Positions 19,272-29,036 of a stretch of DNA of 64,000 bases are shown here, piece after piece. Position 1 is the first letter of the stretch; every line of letters begins with the position of its first letter. Source of the stretch: Mesostigma viride (lineage: Eukaryota; Streptophyta; Mesostigmatophyceae; Mesostigmatales; Mesostigmataceae); the NCBI GenBank assembly GCA_009746045.1, contig RPFO01000154.1, forward strand, positions 3,910,763 to 3,974,762, in the 5' to 3' direction. The notes below the pieces were generated by a model. The model did not search any database and was not told the DNA's origin. It saw nothing but the letters and a program-made list of their open reading frames with translations. The position numbers and the translations under genes are program-made.

Positions 19272-20126
19272 ATGTGCTCGCGTGAACATTTATCCAACGC
19301 GTGCCCAGAGGCCCTCAGGCTTGCAGCTGCCAAGCAACAGCGGCTCGGTGGCCTGCAAACCGAGCAGGACCCAGCGGCGCCCCCAGAGGCGGTCCCACCG
19401 CACGTGCTCATCAACCGCTACATCATGGGCGGCTACGGCGAATGGGATCTGCAACAACTAGACATCCCCAAGGACGCCTCGGTGGGCAGCCACCTCTACC
19501 CATACATCACCTCGGCCACTCAACCCAACAAGGTACTCTGCACCGTCGCTGCGGATAACAGCCCCAGCTTGTTGATGCACAAGCCCATGGGGGCTAGGAC
19601 AGGGCGGCCACTTGACATCTGGACGGAAACGGAGGACTTTCTCAAACGTAACCAGCTCGACACGCTTGTACAAGTCTCGCGAAACGCGCGCCGGCTGTCC
19701 ATCATGTTAGACGCTTCAATTGACTACCGCCCCAGGGCTGGCACCATCTATATCCTGAAAACACTAGTGCCATGCCTCACATCCAAGGAAGGAGACTTCG
19801 CAACAGCCGGGGCTCGCTTGGTCTGGACCAACGAGGAGGCCGCACTGAAATCCATCGGGGTTACGTCGGCCCAACTCAAGAGCATCCTCCGACGCGTCCC
19901 CGGGGCGAACTACGTGGATCCCCCGGGAGCGCACAACCAGCCGTCACCGTCTGATCCGGCGGCACGGCTGCCGGCCCTACCCCATGATCTCGACATGATG
20001 CCCTCCTCAACTGGCTCTCTCGAGGAAGCGCCAGCGCAGGACGACCCCTCGGCCAAACGGGCGCAGCCAACGGTCACCACAGCCGACGCAACCAAGCGGG
20101 CGCGTGCATCGTCTTCCAAGGCATGA
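19272..20126 (+). CDS. LINE family L ORF1, C-terminal part or second ORF
   Basis: A 284-residue ORF just upstream of ORF2 (20179), in the same element. It contains PPHVLINRYIMGGYGEWDLQ, GARTGRPLDIWTETEDFLK and a Ser/Thr/Lys-rich basic end (AKRAQPTVTTADATKRARAS) typical of nucleic-acid-binding or nuclear-entry tails. No named domain is recognised. The Met at 19272 may not be a true start, because the ORF is preceded by sequence unrelated to ORF1. Confidence 0.5.
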   Translation: MCSREHLSNACPEALRLAAAKQQRLGGLQTEQDPAAPPEAVPPHVLINRYIMGGYGEWDLQQLDIPKDASVGSHLYPYITSATQPNKVLCTVAADNSPSLLMHKPMGARTGRPLDIWTETEDFLKRNQLDTLVQVSRNARRLSIMLDASIDYRPRAGTIYILKTLVPCLTSKEGDFATAGARLVWTNEEAALKSIGVTSAQLKSILRRVPGANYVDPPGAHNQPSPSDPAARLPALPHDLDMMPSSTGSLEEAPAQDDPSAKRAQPTVTTADATKRARASSSKA

Positions 20127-20178
20127 GAGGTACGCCAACGCTTGCATCCTTCTGCATTCTCTCTCCTTCTACTTACTT

Positions 20179-22506
20179 ATGAGTCAACTTACTATAATAT
20201 CTTGGAACGTTCAGGGTCTAAATACTTATGGTGTTCGCACCCAGGGACAGTCTAAAATATCTGCGCTCCAGGCACAACTAGCCAGTATCACTCAACCCTA
20301 TGTCGGCCCATCTCATGAAATCTGGGTAGGCCTACAAGAACATAAATTTCCTGGAATAGACGCCAAAGCACTACAATCCTTTACAAGACGCACCCCAGAC
20401 ATGGAACGCAGATGGGCATGGGCACGGGGGACTAGTGGAGGCACTGCATTGCTACAATATCGACGTCCGCCACACCCTCATGTTCAACTGCACCCATGGG
20501 CCCAACACATAGATACTGCTCCCAACACATGGCAGGGTCGCTGGACCCGGCAATGCATCTCCTGGGGCGGTAAGACTGGCTATATTATATCGGTATATGC
20601 CCCCAACGAACACTCTGACCGTATAAAATTTTTTGATGATTTGTTTGCTATGGTTGCCCCCCTCCTGGACCAATCTCATGAGGTCATACTGATGGGTGAC
20701 TTTAATGTTGACCTAGACCATGGCCTTGGGCTTGAGACGACCTCGTTAGCCAACCACCTCACACGCCTCTCACTACAAGATGTTATCAAACCTCGCGACC
20801 ATCTGCATACTCGCGAGTCCACTCGTCAGGGCACCCGCATCACTAGTCGTCTAGACTACATATTTATGTCACCCTTTTGGGCATCCCTCATTTGTCATGC
20901 AGAGGTCATACGCTCCACAGTTTTTTCTGATCACTACCCTTGCCTTCTCACCATGGTGTATCACTCCAGCCCCCCCAGAGGACCAGGCGTCCCTCGCCTC
21001 AATAAAAAGCTGCTGGCTGACCCCGCCTTTCGCACCCTAGTCCGAGAACAATGGCGGGACTGGAAAACTAAGCAAGTAGACTACCCAAGCACTACTCTCT
21101 GGATGCAAGCATGCCTCTCGCACATCCTTGACTCCTCTAAGGCATACGATCTAGAACAACGCCGCATAAAAGGCAAAGACTACAATTACTACAAACGAGT
21201 TATCACTATGTTGCAATCCAAACCCCGCCTAGCCCCGCACGAGTTAACACGACTACAATTGTGCCAGACTGAGATGGATAAGCTACGCCTTGAACGCCAC
21301 GCAGAAGCCCTAGATGTGGAAAATACATGGTGGCATGTCAAAGGTGAACGAATGAATAAGGAATTCTTTGCATTTATCCCACCCCCGCGCTCACAAACCA
21401 CCATCACTGAAATTACAGACGAGACTGGCACCCATACCACCCCTCAAGACATCCTACAATCTGGACATGCTTTTTTCTCCACCCTGTTCCGGACAGAACC
21501 CGACCCCTCTGCAAATACAGCCACACAAAAAATCCTCGATGCTATTCCACACCGCCTCTCTCCGTCACAACAAGCTCTACTAGACGCCAGCCCCACTATG
21601 GAAGAAACATCTCTAGCACTTCAACATCTCAAAACCGGTAGCGCACCTGGTGCAGATGGCCTTCCAGTAGAGTTTTTTAAAACGTTCTGGCCCCTCATAG
21701 GCCGGGATCTCTACCAATGCATCCTGGAAATCTGGAACACCGAAACTGTTGTGGGCCAGTGGTCGGAAACAATCCTCATCCTCTTACACAAAAAAGGGGA
21801 TAAAACAAGTTGGAAAAATTATAGACCCATTCGCATGCTCACAGTCCCTTACAAACTAGCCAGCAAACTCTTGCAACGCCGTTTCTATAGTGTACTAGAT
21901 AATCTGATCGGCCCGGAACAAGTTGGATTCAGGTCCAACCTACACATCAGCGACAGCATCACCATGATCATGGACATTGTTGATGACGCATGGCGCAACA
22001 ATATTATAGGTCTTATTTTATTTTGGGATTTTGAAAAAGCATTCGACCGCATATGCTGGAAATATCTCGAGGCTATACTACACGGGCTTGGTTTTGGACC
22101 TAAACTTATTAAGGTCAGTCTAGGCATGATCAAATCCCTCACTTGGCACCTACTAATTAATGGACATAAATCCCAAATAGGCCATAGCACACGCTCCCTC
22201 CCACAAGGCGACTGTCTCTCTCCCCTTCTCTTTTTGCTCGCTCACGCTGGCCTCTTCTTTCTTCATCAACAGGACAGCCGTATTCAAGGCTACCCCATCC
22301 CTCACCACACACGTGGTCTGTTTCAAACTGCCTACGCCGATGACACTACTAACATTTGCACCTCCTTGCGTGATGTTGATGCTGTGCTTGACAATATATC
22401 TACATACTGTACCGCCTCCCAACAACGCTGCAACGTGCAAAAGTCCACGGGCTTGCATATTGGCAGAACAACCAACCCGACTCTCCAACCTACAACCTGG
22501 CGGTGA
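20179..22506 (+). pseudogene. LINE family L ORF2: APE endonuclease and reverse transcriptase
   Basis: I choose ATG 20179 (MSQLTIISWNVQGLN) because the endonuclease domain begins there. The APE/EEP domain shows SWNVQGL, GLQEHK, VILMGDFNVDLD, SRLDYIF and SDHYP, the expected catalytic set. The RT domain shows GSAPGADGLP, NYRPIRMLTVPYKLASK, GLILFWDFEKAFDRI (first catalytic Asp), SLPQGDCLSPLLF and YADD at about residues 718-721. The product nicks target DNA and copies its RNA there. The frame ends at 22506. The protein continues in other frames (22600-23620, then 23600-24579), so at least two frameshifts are needed and the copy is dead. Confidence 0.9.
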
Positions 22507-22599
22507 CATGGGTCCCGCCAGGAGGATACCACCTTTTGCATAACTGCCCTATCGGTCGGACAGCCGAAGGGAGGTTATTGGAAGTCAAAACCTTTTATA

Positions 22600-24579
22600 C
22601 GACGAATCACAACAACTGGGCAAACTTACTGGTGTACAACAGGTGGCCAACCGCTGGGCTGGCGTACACCGCCTCAGCCTCCGGGGCAAGGTCCTCGTCA
22701 CGAACCAGCTGCTGTTCTCCAAGCTGCTGTACTTCGGTCAGGCCCACCCACCGGATGAACACACCGTGTCTCTTATTCAACGACTGGGGCATAACTTTGT
22801 TTGGAAAAAATCGAGCGATCTCAGCCGCCAGGTACACGGATGGATCAGAGAGTCAATGTCTTTTATGCCGTGGCCTCTTGGAGGACTAGGCTTACACAAT
22901 ATGCAATGGCGTTTATGGTCTGTGTATGCCAAACAAGTTATCTCTGCCCACATTGGTGTCAACACACACCCTGGATGTCTTCTGGCACGTGTAACCCTCT
23001 CACGTCTTACTCATCACTCCAATGGTATTTCCTGGCACTCTGGAGCCGCACTGCTTACTGCTCGCCTCCCCTCCCCTAAGCTCACCAGAGGTCTTCCTTG
23101 GTACTGGGCTCGTATATGGCAAGGCTTTATGGCACTTAAACCCGACCGCCTATTATTCCCCACACTACGTGAGGAAGTTGCACGCCAACCCCTATTCTTT
23201 AATGATATATACCTCAACCCCCTTAATCGCCCCTTCGGATGCTTAAGTGGCCCTAACCCCTATGAAGGCTTCATAACATCCCCCCACCCTGTAACCACTA
23301 TTCTCCACCTGTATATTCTCCACGGTGACTGCTACCGCCTCTTAACATATAACGAACTGGCTGCCTGGGTCCCCAATATGCCTACTTATGCTGCCTGGGC
23401 CGCGCTAGTACAAGCCATACCCCCACGCTGGCACACACTCATGACTTCTCCCCGTGCCCCCTATAAAGCTGGTGAATGGTGCTGCTTTTGTCCATACAGC
23501 ACGACCGCAACATGCTCGGGGAAGGTGATCGCAGAACTCCCCCTTGGAACCCTGCACGTTCAACTACTGGCGCCGCTGAGCGGCCACAATGGCTGTTGGC
23601 TCAACTTACAACTGCAGTGGTGTTCCTCCCCACCCAGCTATGCCACCGGATTCGGGTTGTACCTTGGTCCCTTGAACAATCATGTGTATACCAACCCAAC
23701 CCCAACCTTCCAGACGCTGCTATTATTTGGCTACATGTGGGATCAACTCGCCTGGACATGTTGTCATTGGATCCAGTGGAATTTGGCTGGGTGCTAAATC
23801 AGGGTGACAGCAGAATTGTAAAAGGCCTTTACGAGTACACGGCAGAGTGGGGCTACACAATGCTCCGGCATAAAAACCATCAATTCCACCCCGGACGGAC
23901 ACGCTGGGGCGCTACTGAGTGGCCTGGCCACACCTGGGTCCGCAACATCACCCTCGCCGCTGACCACCCGCTGATTGATCGCCGCGCGACCGACGTACAA
24001 CACCTCTTGATGCACCGGTCCATCGGGGTAGGGGAGATCCTTCACCGGCGATTTCACCACCCTGCTACTTGTTTATGTACCAACCCCACTGAAACTGTGG
24101 AACACCGATTTTTATGGTGTAACCTCCAGGGAGTTTGGACCTGGTTGATTGGTTTATGGGCAGCCTGGACATCTGAGCCTATCATACCGGTGTCTACCCG
24201 CTCAATTATCTTTGGCATCACTGGCACCCCTGGCCTTGAGCTCACCTTTTCACAACAAGCGTGGATATGGCTCCGCACATGCATGTTATATACAATCTGG
24301 ACGGTGCGAAACGATGTGGTGTTCAATAGGCGCACAGTTTTCGACAAAGCTGGGGTTCTCTCACGCTTCATTTACCTATGGAACTCCGGCATGCGACGCT
24401 ACTGGATGGTTGCAAATGAACAAAACAAAATCTGGGACCCTGGCGCGGACCAGGATAAGCCCAGCCCACTTGAGATCTTTCATGACCTCATGGGCAAAAA
24501 CAGGATCTTTACCCACATGCCCAATGACAACCCCTTAGAAGTCCAGTGGCTTCCGTGGTCTAGTAAGGCTCCGTTTTAG
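22600..24579 (+). pseudogene. LINE family L ORF2 C-terminal half, frameshifted
   Basis: From about 22600 frame 2 reads GVQQVANRWAGVHRLSLRGK, VSLIQRLGHNFVWKK and PLGGLGLHN, standard post-RT LINE sequence. Near 23605-23640 the coding frame moves back to frame 1 (CHRIRVVPWSLEQSCV ... QVQWLPWSSKAPF, stop 24579). The motif CLCTNPTETVEHRFLWC is the zinc-finger-like zf-RVT signature. The last 360 residues align with the truncated copy at 998-2084. Confidence 0.88.
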
Positions 24580-24927
24580 CCACTGACATCTTGATACCCT
24601 AGGCTTAGCAGGGATTAACTACTGGCTATATTTGGAATAAACGTACACCTATTTACCTGGAAACGTGGTGGTGGGGGGTGTTGTGGAGAAAAATTTGAAT
24701 AAATTTTGAATACCTAAAGCTTCCGGAGCTTTTTGCCCATTGCGCTATGCTGACAGCGAGCGGCTACAACGGTTTTAACTGTAAGTTTTAACTTAAACGG
24801 CCACCAAAGCGCAAATGCGCAATGCCACCAAAGCGCAATGCGGCTGCTTCCCATATGCGGCGTGCCTAAATGCGGTGTTGAGTTTTTTCCCGCGCCGGCC
24901 GGGGGGATCATGTGCGGCGTGGGAATC

Positions 24928-25162
24928 CGGGTAAATGGGTATTTTTATTAACCAATAGGAATAGCATTAGGTGAAGAGGTACCACGTATCGACCAGCTGG
25001 TTACCCTCTGAGGGTAGTGTGATAGGTGAAAGGTTTAGAAAGGAGCATTGTGTGACCAGGGGAGCCAAGTGACGCGCGTAAGGTCACCGTGAGGAATGCA
25101 GGTAAACACCCTGTTGCGTCCCAGGAGAGCATGGAAGAGCTCCAAGGGGCTGGGCTTGTCAT
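24928..25162 (-). mobile_element. 235-bp LINE family L 3' fragment, 15-bp TSD
   Basis: Flanked by TGCGGCGTGGGAATC at 24913-24927 and 25163-25177. The insert matches the 3' end of the 877-2084 copy, including the end of ORF2 (GACCAGGGGAGCCAAGTGAC) and the GGTTAATAAAAATACCCATT terminus on the minus strand. It is the shortest unambiguous insertion of this family here. Confidence 0.9.
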
Positions 25163-25279
25163 TGCGGCGTGGGAATCAACAACAACCATGAACCACGGTA
25201 CAGTACTCGCATGACGGACCTACTGTAGCTGCTTTTCATACGGCCTGCAGGCTGCAGGGGCACTGAGAGGAAAGCTTTT

Positions 25280-26290
25280 TCCTGACGTCAAAATAAGACT
25301 AAAATTACCGGTGTATGTACGAACGTAACCGACAAGGGCTCCTGCAAGGTCCAACTAAGGCACCTTACCAGGACCTGACAGTAATTTTCTCGCAAAAGTG
25401 TGGCTTGTGTTTGTCGCGCGTCAGTGATCAGCAGTCGAGATTGTTCCCACGACGTCAGTTTGTCGCGCGTGTTTACTACCACAGCTTTGGAATATATATA
25501 TGTACATCGATAATTGCCGTGCGGGACGTGTCGCCCGTTCGGGTCCAGTGAGGAAAGCTGTACATTATGATCTACGTCGTGCATCAAGACGTGCAGGGCG
25601 CTTTCGTGATAGCTATTCCTTGTTGTAATTGGTCCTCTTATTTGGTCGGGGGATCGGATATACATTCAGCTGCAGCCAGCAGCGTTGAGGGGTAAGAGTT
25701 TTCTGCAGCGCGGACTACATAAATGCAGCTATTCCGGCTACTTTAGGCATTCGATTCGACATTATTATTTATTGTAATTATTAGCAGCGCGCTGCAGCTA
25801 ATCATGATCCGATCCGACGCGTACGCCATCGGCATTTATACGGAACGACTCATCTAGATTATAAGCTAAACGAATCCTGCATTCGGATGTGTTTGTCATA
25901 GAAAGCGGGCGTTACGTTGAATTTACTCATCTGTTAATATCATGAGTTAAATTTGGCTCATCAGAATGCGCTGCAGCTGCTCATCGAAGCCGAGAGCCCG
26001 CGAGCCCCATGCCCAGCGGCGCGCGCGCGCATAGTAGTATCAAATTGCATGGCAAGTGGGTTAAAAAGGTTCATGAAGGCATACATTCACGCCGTAACCT
26101 GCGGGCGTACCTAGGCTGCTGAATTCACACTGAGCCAATTGGGGCGATAATGACGTTGCTTAGACGTGTTCCATTTATCAGTCATCTTCAAATGGATCAG
26201 AGTCGTCGACGATCGCGATATTCGCGAGCTGCTTGTAATAATAGTTGGAAGCCGGATAGCTGCGCCTCCATGTGGCCATTTAGCTGTAAT
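25280..26290 (+). pseudogene. Duplicated segment with remnant of unknown gene X (copy X3)
   Basis: Similar, block by block, to 48270-49335 (plus). Shared blocks are GGGCTCCTGCAA, TGTCGCGCGTCAGTGA, TTATAAGCTAAACGAATCCT and CAATTGGGGCGATAATGACG. The part around 25850-25920 encodes a broken DYKLNESCIRM motif, also present at 47530-47856 and 48836-49117. The last 70 bp (26215-26285) match the minus-strand exon near 47340-47410. Stops disrupt the frame, and the segment is fused directly to the coiled-coil gene fragment that follows. Confidence 0.6.
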
Positions 26291-27385
26291 CCGGCGCTCG
26301 ACATACTACACGGGCTAAAGGCCGCGCACTGGGTGGCGCAGTTACAGGAGGACTTGGCGGTGGAGCAGGGCGGTCGGGCCGAGGCGGTGGGACAGGGCGT
26401 GGCACGCATGGACAGGCAGCTGGCGGATGCCAGTAGTGAGGTGGGCAGTTTGCGAGAGGGCCTGAAGCTCAAAAAGGATGAGGAGAAGGCGGGGCAGGCG
26501 GCGGCATTGGCAGCGCGGCCGGAGCAGCAGGTGCAGGCAGAGATCCGTGGGCAGACAGAGGGTCTGAAGGCGGATGTTAAGCTCGACGTGCGTCAGCAGC
26601 TGGACTCGGAGGTGGAAAGGGGGCGGGGTGAAGCAGCGGCAGCAGCAAGGTGCCATCCTCAGCTCTCGACCGCAGGCGCAGAGTCTGCGGGAGGATCGAC
26701 AGCTGTTTGGGAGGTAAAGGTGCCCAAGGCCCGTGCTGAGGCCAGCACTGAGGCGGAGGACGCTCGCCAGGCGAGGTGGGAGGTGGAGGTGGAGGGTTTG
26801 AAAGCAAGCCTGAAACAGGCCATGGACGATCTGTCAAAAGAAAAGGAAAAACTCGCAAGGGCAGATAGTGAAGCGAGAAAGTTGAAGAGTCAACTTTTTG
26901 CGGCAAAGGAAGAGGCAGAGGTCTTGCGGTCCAACCTGAAGCAGGCCATCGACAAATTGTCAGAAGAGCAGCGCAAGGGCACGGAGGCGGCTGCCGCTGC
27001 AACACAGCTCCAAGGTGAGGCCGGTGCCACCATGGTGGAAATGCGAGAAGAGGCCAGGGAGGCCGCTGCAGCCACGGCTGCGGCAGGAGGCCAACAAGGC
27101 GAGGTCGCTGTTGCTGCCACTGTGGGGCCGGATAGTGCACGCCCTCCTGACCCGGTGAAGCAGCACCAGGTGCGGCTGGATGCTACCAGTCACGAGGCTG
27201 AGGGCCGACAGGAAGAGGCGGTGCAGGCGAGTGTGCAAGTGGAAGCGCCGGTGGGGGAGGTGGAACAGGACGAGAAGGGGAGGACTCGATCCTCTGGAGG
27301 GCGCTTGGGTGGAGTACAGGTGGCGGAGACGAAGGTGGCAATCCCGGCAGCCGCCACAGGTGGGTTTGTGCAGGCTAACAGCTAG
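26150..27385 (+). CDS. Truncated coiled-coil protein, paralog of the 42.3-45.3 kb gene
   Basis: A 411-residue ORF. Residues about 62-400 are an Ala/Glu/Gln/Lys-rich heptad coiled coil: AQLQEDLAVEQGGRAEAVGQ, MDRQLADASSEVGSLREGL and EKEKLARADSEARKLKSQL. It aligns with the C-terminal exon of the minus-strand gene at 42331-44169, including VAQLQEDLAVEQGGR and a matching PAA-TG end. The first 60 residues come from the unrelated X3 segment, and the large N-terminal exon is missing. The function is unknown; long coiled-coil proteins are usually structural or tethering. It may be a pseudogene produced by the inverted duplication that also carried the actin gene. Confidence 0.55.
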   Translation: MTLLRRVPFISHLQMDQSRRRSRYSRAACNNSWKPDSCASMWPFSCNPALDILHGLKAAHWVAQLQEDLAVEQGGRAEAVGQGVARMDRQLADASSEVGSLREGLKLKKDEEKAGQAAALAARPEQQVQAEIRGQTEGLKADVKLDVRQQLDSEVERGRGEAAAAARCHPQLSTAGAESAGGSTAVWEVKVPKARAEASTEAEDARQARWEVEVEGLKASLKQAMDDLSKEKEKLARADSEARKLKSQLFAAKEEAEVLRSNLKQAIDKLSEEQRKGTEAAAAATQLQGEAGATMVEMREEAREAAAATAAAGGQQGEVAVAATVGPDSARPPDPVKQHQVRLDATSHEAEGRQEEAVQASVQVEAPVGEVEQDEKGRTRSSGGRLGGVQVAETKVAIPAAATGGFVQANS

Positions 27386-29036
27386 GTCATGTTGGCTGCC
27401 TGAGGCGGATGAGCTGGCATTACTTCCATCCCTAGAGACAACCCTGCCCTGCCTCACTTTTGCACAAAGTAAGTAAAAAGCAGCACTTTCCTTTTCTCTG
27501 TTTTGCTTGGGTGTGTTTCTTTTGGGTTTGGGTTTGGGTTTGCCAGTCCACATTTGAGATCAGTTCCTCCTTTTCTCTTCCGTAACGCTGGATACTATAG
27601 GCGACAGATGGTGAACTACTGAAAGTTTTTGGCTGGTGTTGGGTGGTGTACTGGTGTTTGAAACCCTGGATACCATGTGGCATGGTTGAAATTTGCGATA
27701 TTCAATGGCAGGGCCACCCTCACAGGTCCTTGCTTACAACTTTCCTCTTCCCCATTCTCTGAGCTCACTTATTTCCCGTGGGGCCTGCTGCAAGTTAGGG
27801 TTGTTGTGGTCATTAGGAAGGTGAGAGGATGAGCGTGCAAGCACACATGTGATGAAAGCTGTCTACTTGCACTCATCCCGAATACGGCTACCACGAGACA
27901 ATCCTAACTGCGCGCGGCCTGGCGAATCACTTCGTTGCCTCAAGCCCATAGTTACCCAGGGGCCAAGGTGCACTGGCAGGCAATCTGAGTAGCTTTGCCC
28001 CGCATCACTTTTTCTTATGCCTCTTGCCGGATGATGCTTGGATATTTAGTAGGACTTGTCTGATCTAGGCTCTATGTAGTATCCCCTTTACTATCTTGGC
28101 TAGTTTCTTGGCCACTGTCGTCGATATTGCATTTGGTCGTGTGGACTTGGCGCCCCCGACCCCACGTCCTCACCCCACTGCGTATGTTGATCTCACAGTA
28201 TAGCGCAAAGGCATTTCAAGCCTGGTCCAGTAGCTAATGTGGCTTACGCAATAGCCAACTTGCCTTCAAATCACAAACCTGGACTGCTTATGCTTGTAAT
28301 GTGATAGTAAGCTCTTGATGCATGCACAGAATCTTTCCTTCATGATCCATCGCCTGCTATTCTACCCAACGAATTTCAGTAAGTCATTACGCCAAGATCA
28401 TTGTGCTCTCTGTGCGCAAGGAATTTTTGTACTGGCAGCGTATGCAGTCATTCATGATGCACCTACCACTAAATGATGTGGTCGCCCGAGGGGTTGAAGT
28501 AGAGATCTACGGGGGATATATCCTTCATGATGCACCTACCACTAAATGATGTGGAGGGGTTGAAGTAGAGATATATGGGGGATATATCCTTCATGATGCT
28601 CCTACCACTAAATGATGTGGAGGGGTTGAAGTAGAGAAATATGGGGGATATATCATGGCGCATGCACCCTTCAATTGCGCACGGCATTGCCAATGTTCAC
28701 AGATCTTGTTGCGTCATTCCAGCAGCTTGTTTAAAGGGTTTGAATGGATGATAGGGGGTAGGGGGTAGGGGGTGGGGGGCATATAGGGGGTAGAGGGTAT
28801 ACTGCTATGGGGTAGATAGAAAGCAGGGGGGAGCGGGTAGGTTCTATGCCGAATGGAGTAGGAGGAGGTAGAGTCCGGTTTTTTATCCTGTTATATAGGA
28901 TGTAGAGCCCATATCCTGTTGCGGCCTATGATGTCGGCGCTTCGGTGTGAAACGCATGGCAGCCTGCTTTGCAATGCCTCATATGTCTTGCCATTTTTGC
29001 TTTCCTTCTCTGCCCATGGTCCGGCATGATTTGCAG
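27386..29036. other. Intergenic stretch with tandem and G-rich repeats
   Basis: (TTTGGG)3 occurs at 27521-27541. A unit of about 65 bp is repeated three times at 28453-28655. A G-tract cluster (GGGGGTAGGGGGTAGGGGGT type) lies at 28750-28800. The actin start codon probably sits in an unrecognised upstream exon before 29037. Confidence 0.5.
28453..28655. repeat. Three tandem copies of a ~65-bp unit
   Basis: Each unit reads CACCTACCACTAAATGATGT (CTCCTACC... in the third), a GAGGGGTTGAAGTAGAGA block and GGGGGATATATC. The first unit has a 7-bp insertion (TCGCCCG). The repeats lie about 0.4 kb upstream of the first actin exon found. Confidence 0.85.

Larger units (their letters stand above)
17753..24659 (+). 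mobile_element. Near full-length L1-like LINE (family L), 15-bp TSD
   Basis: A 6.9-kb element bounded by GAAACGTGGTGGTGG at 17738-17752 and 24660-24674. Order: 5' UTR, ORF1 (18020-18796 and 19272-20126, split), ORF2 with APE endonuclease, RT and a zf-RVT-like C terminus (20179-24579, frameshifted), then about 80 bp of 3' UTR. It has no polyA. The terminus resembles the other family L ends (ATACCCATTTACC type). APE plus RT plus CCHC/CxC tail organisation is that of the L1 group. Frameshifts make it inactive now. Confidence 0.9.

Noticed and set aside
27521-27542. TTTGGG repeats as a telomere
   Set aside because: Only three to four units inside ordinary sequence with genes on both sides.
26577-27553. 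Minus-strand ORFs of 187 and 197 codons
   Set aside because: Antisense shadows of the coiled-coil paralog; Pro/Leu-rich without a domain.
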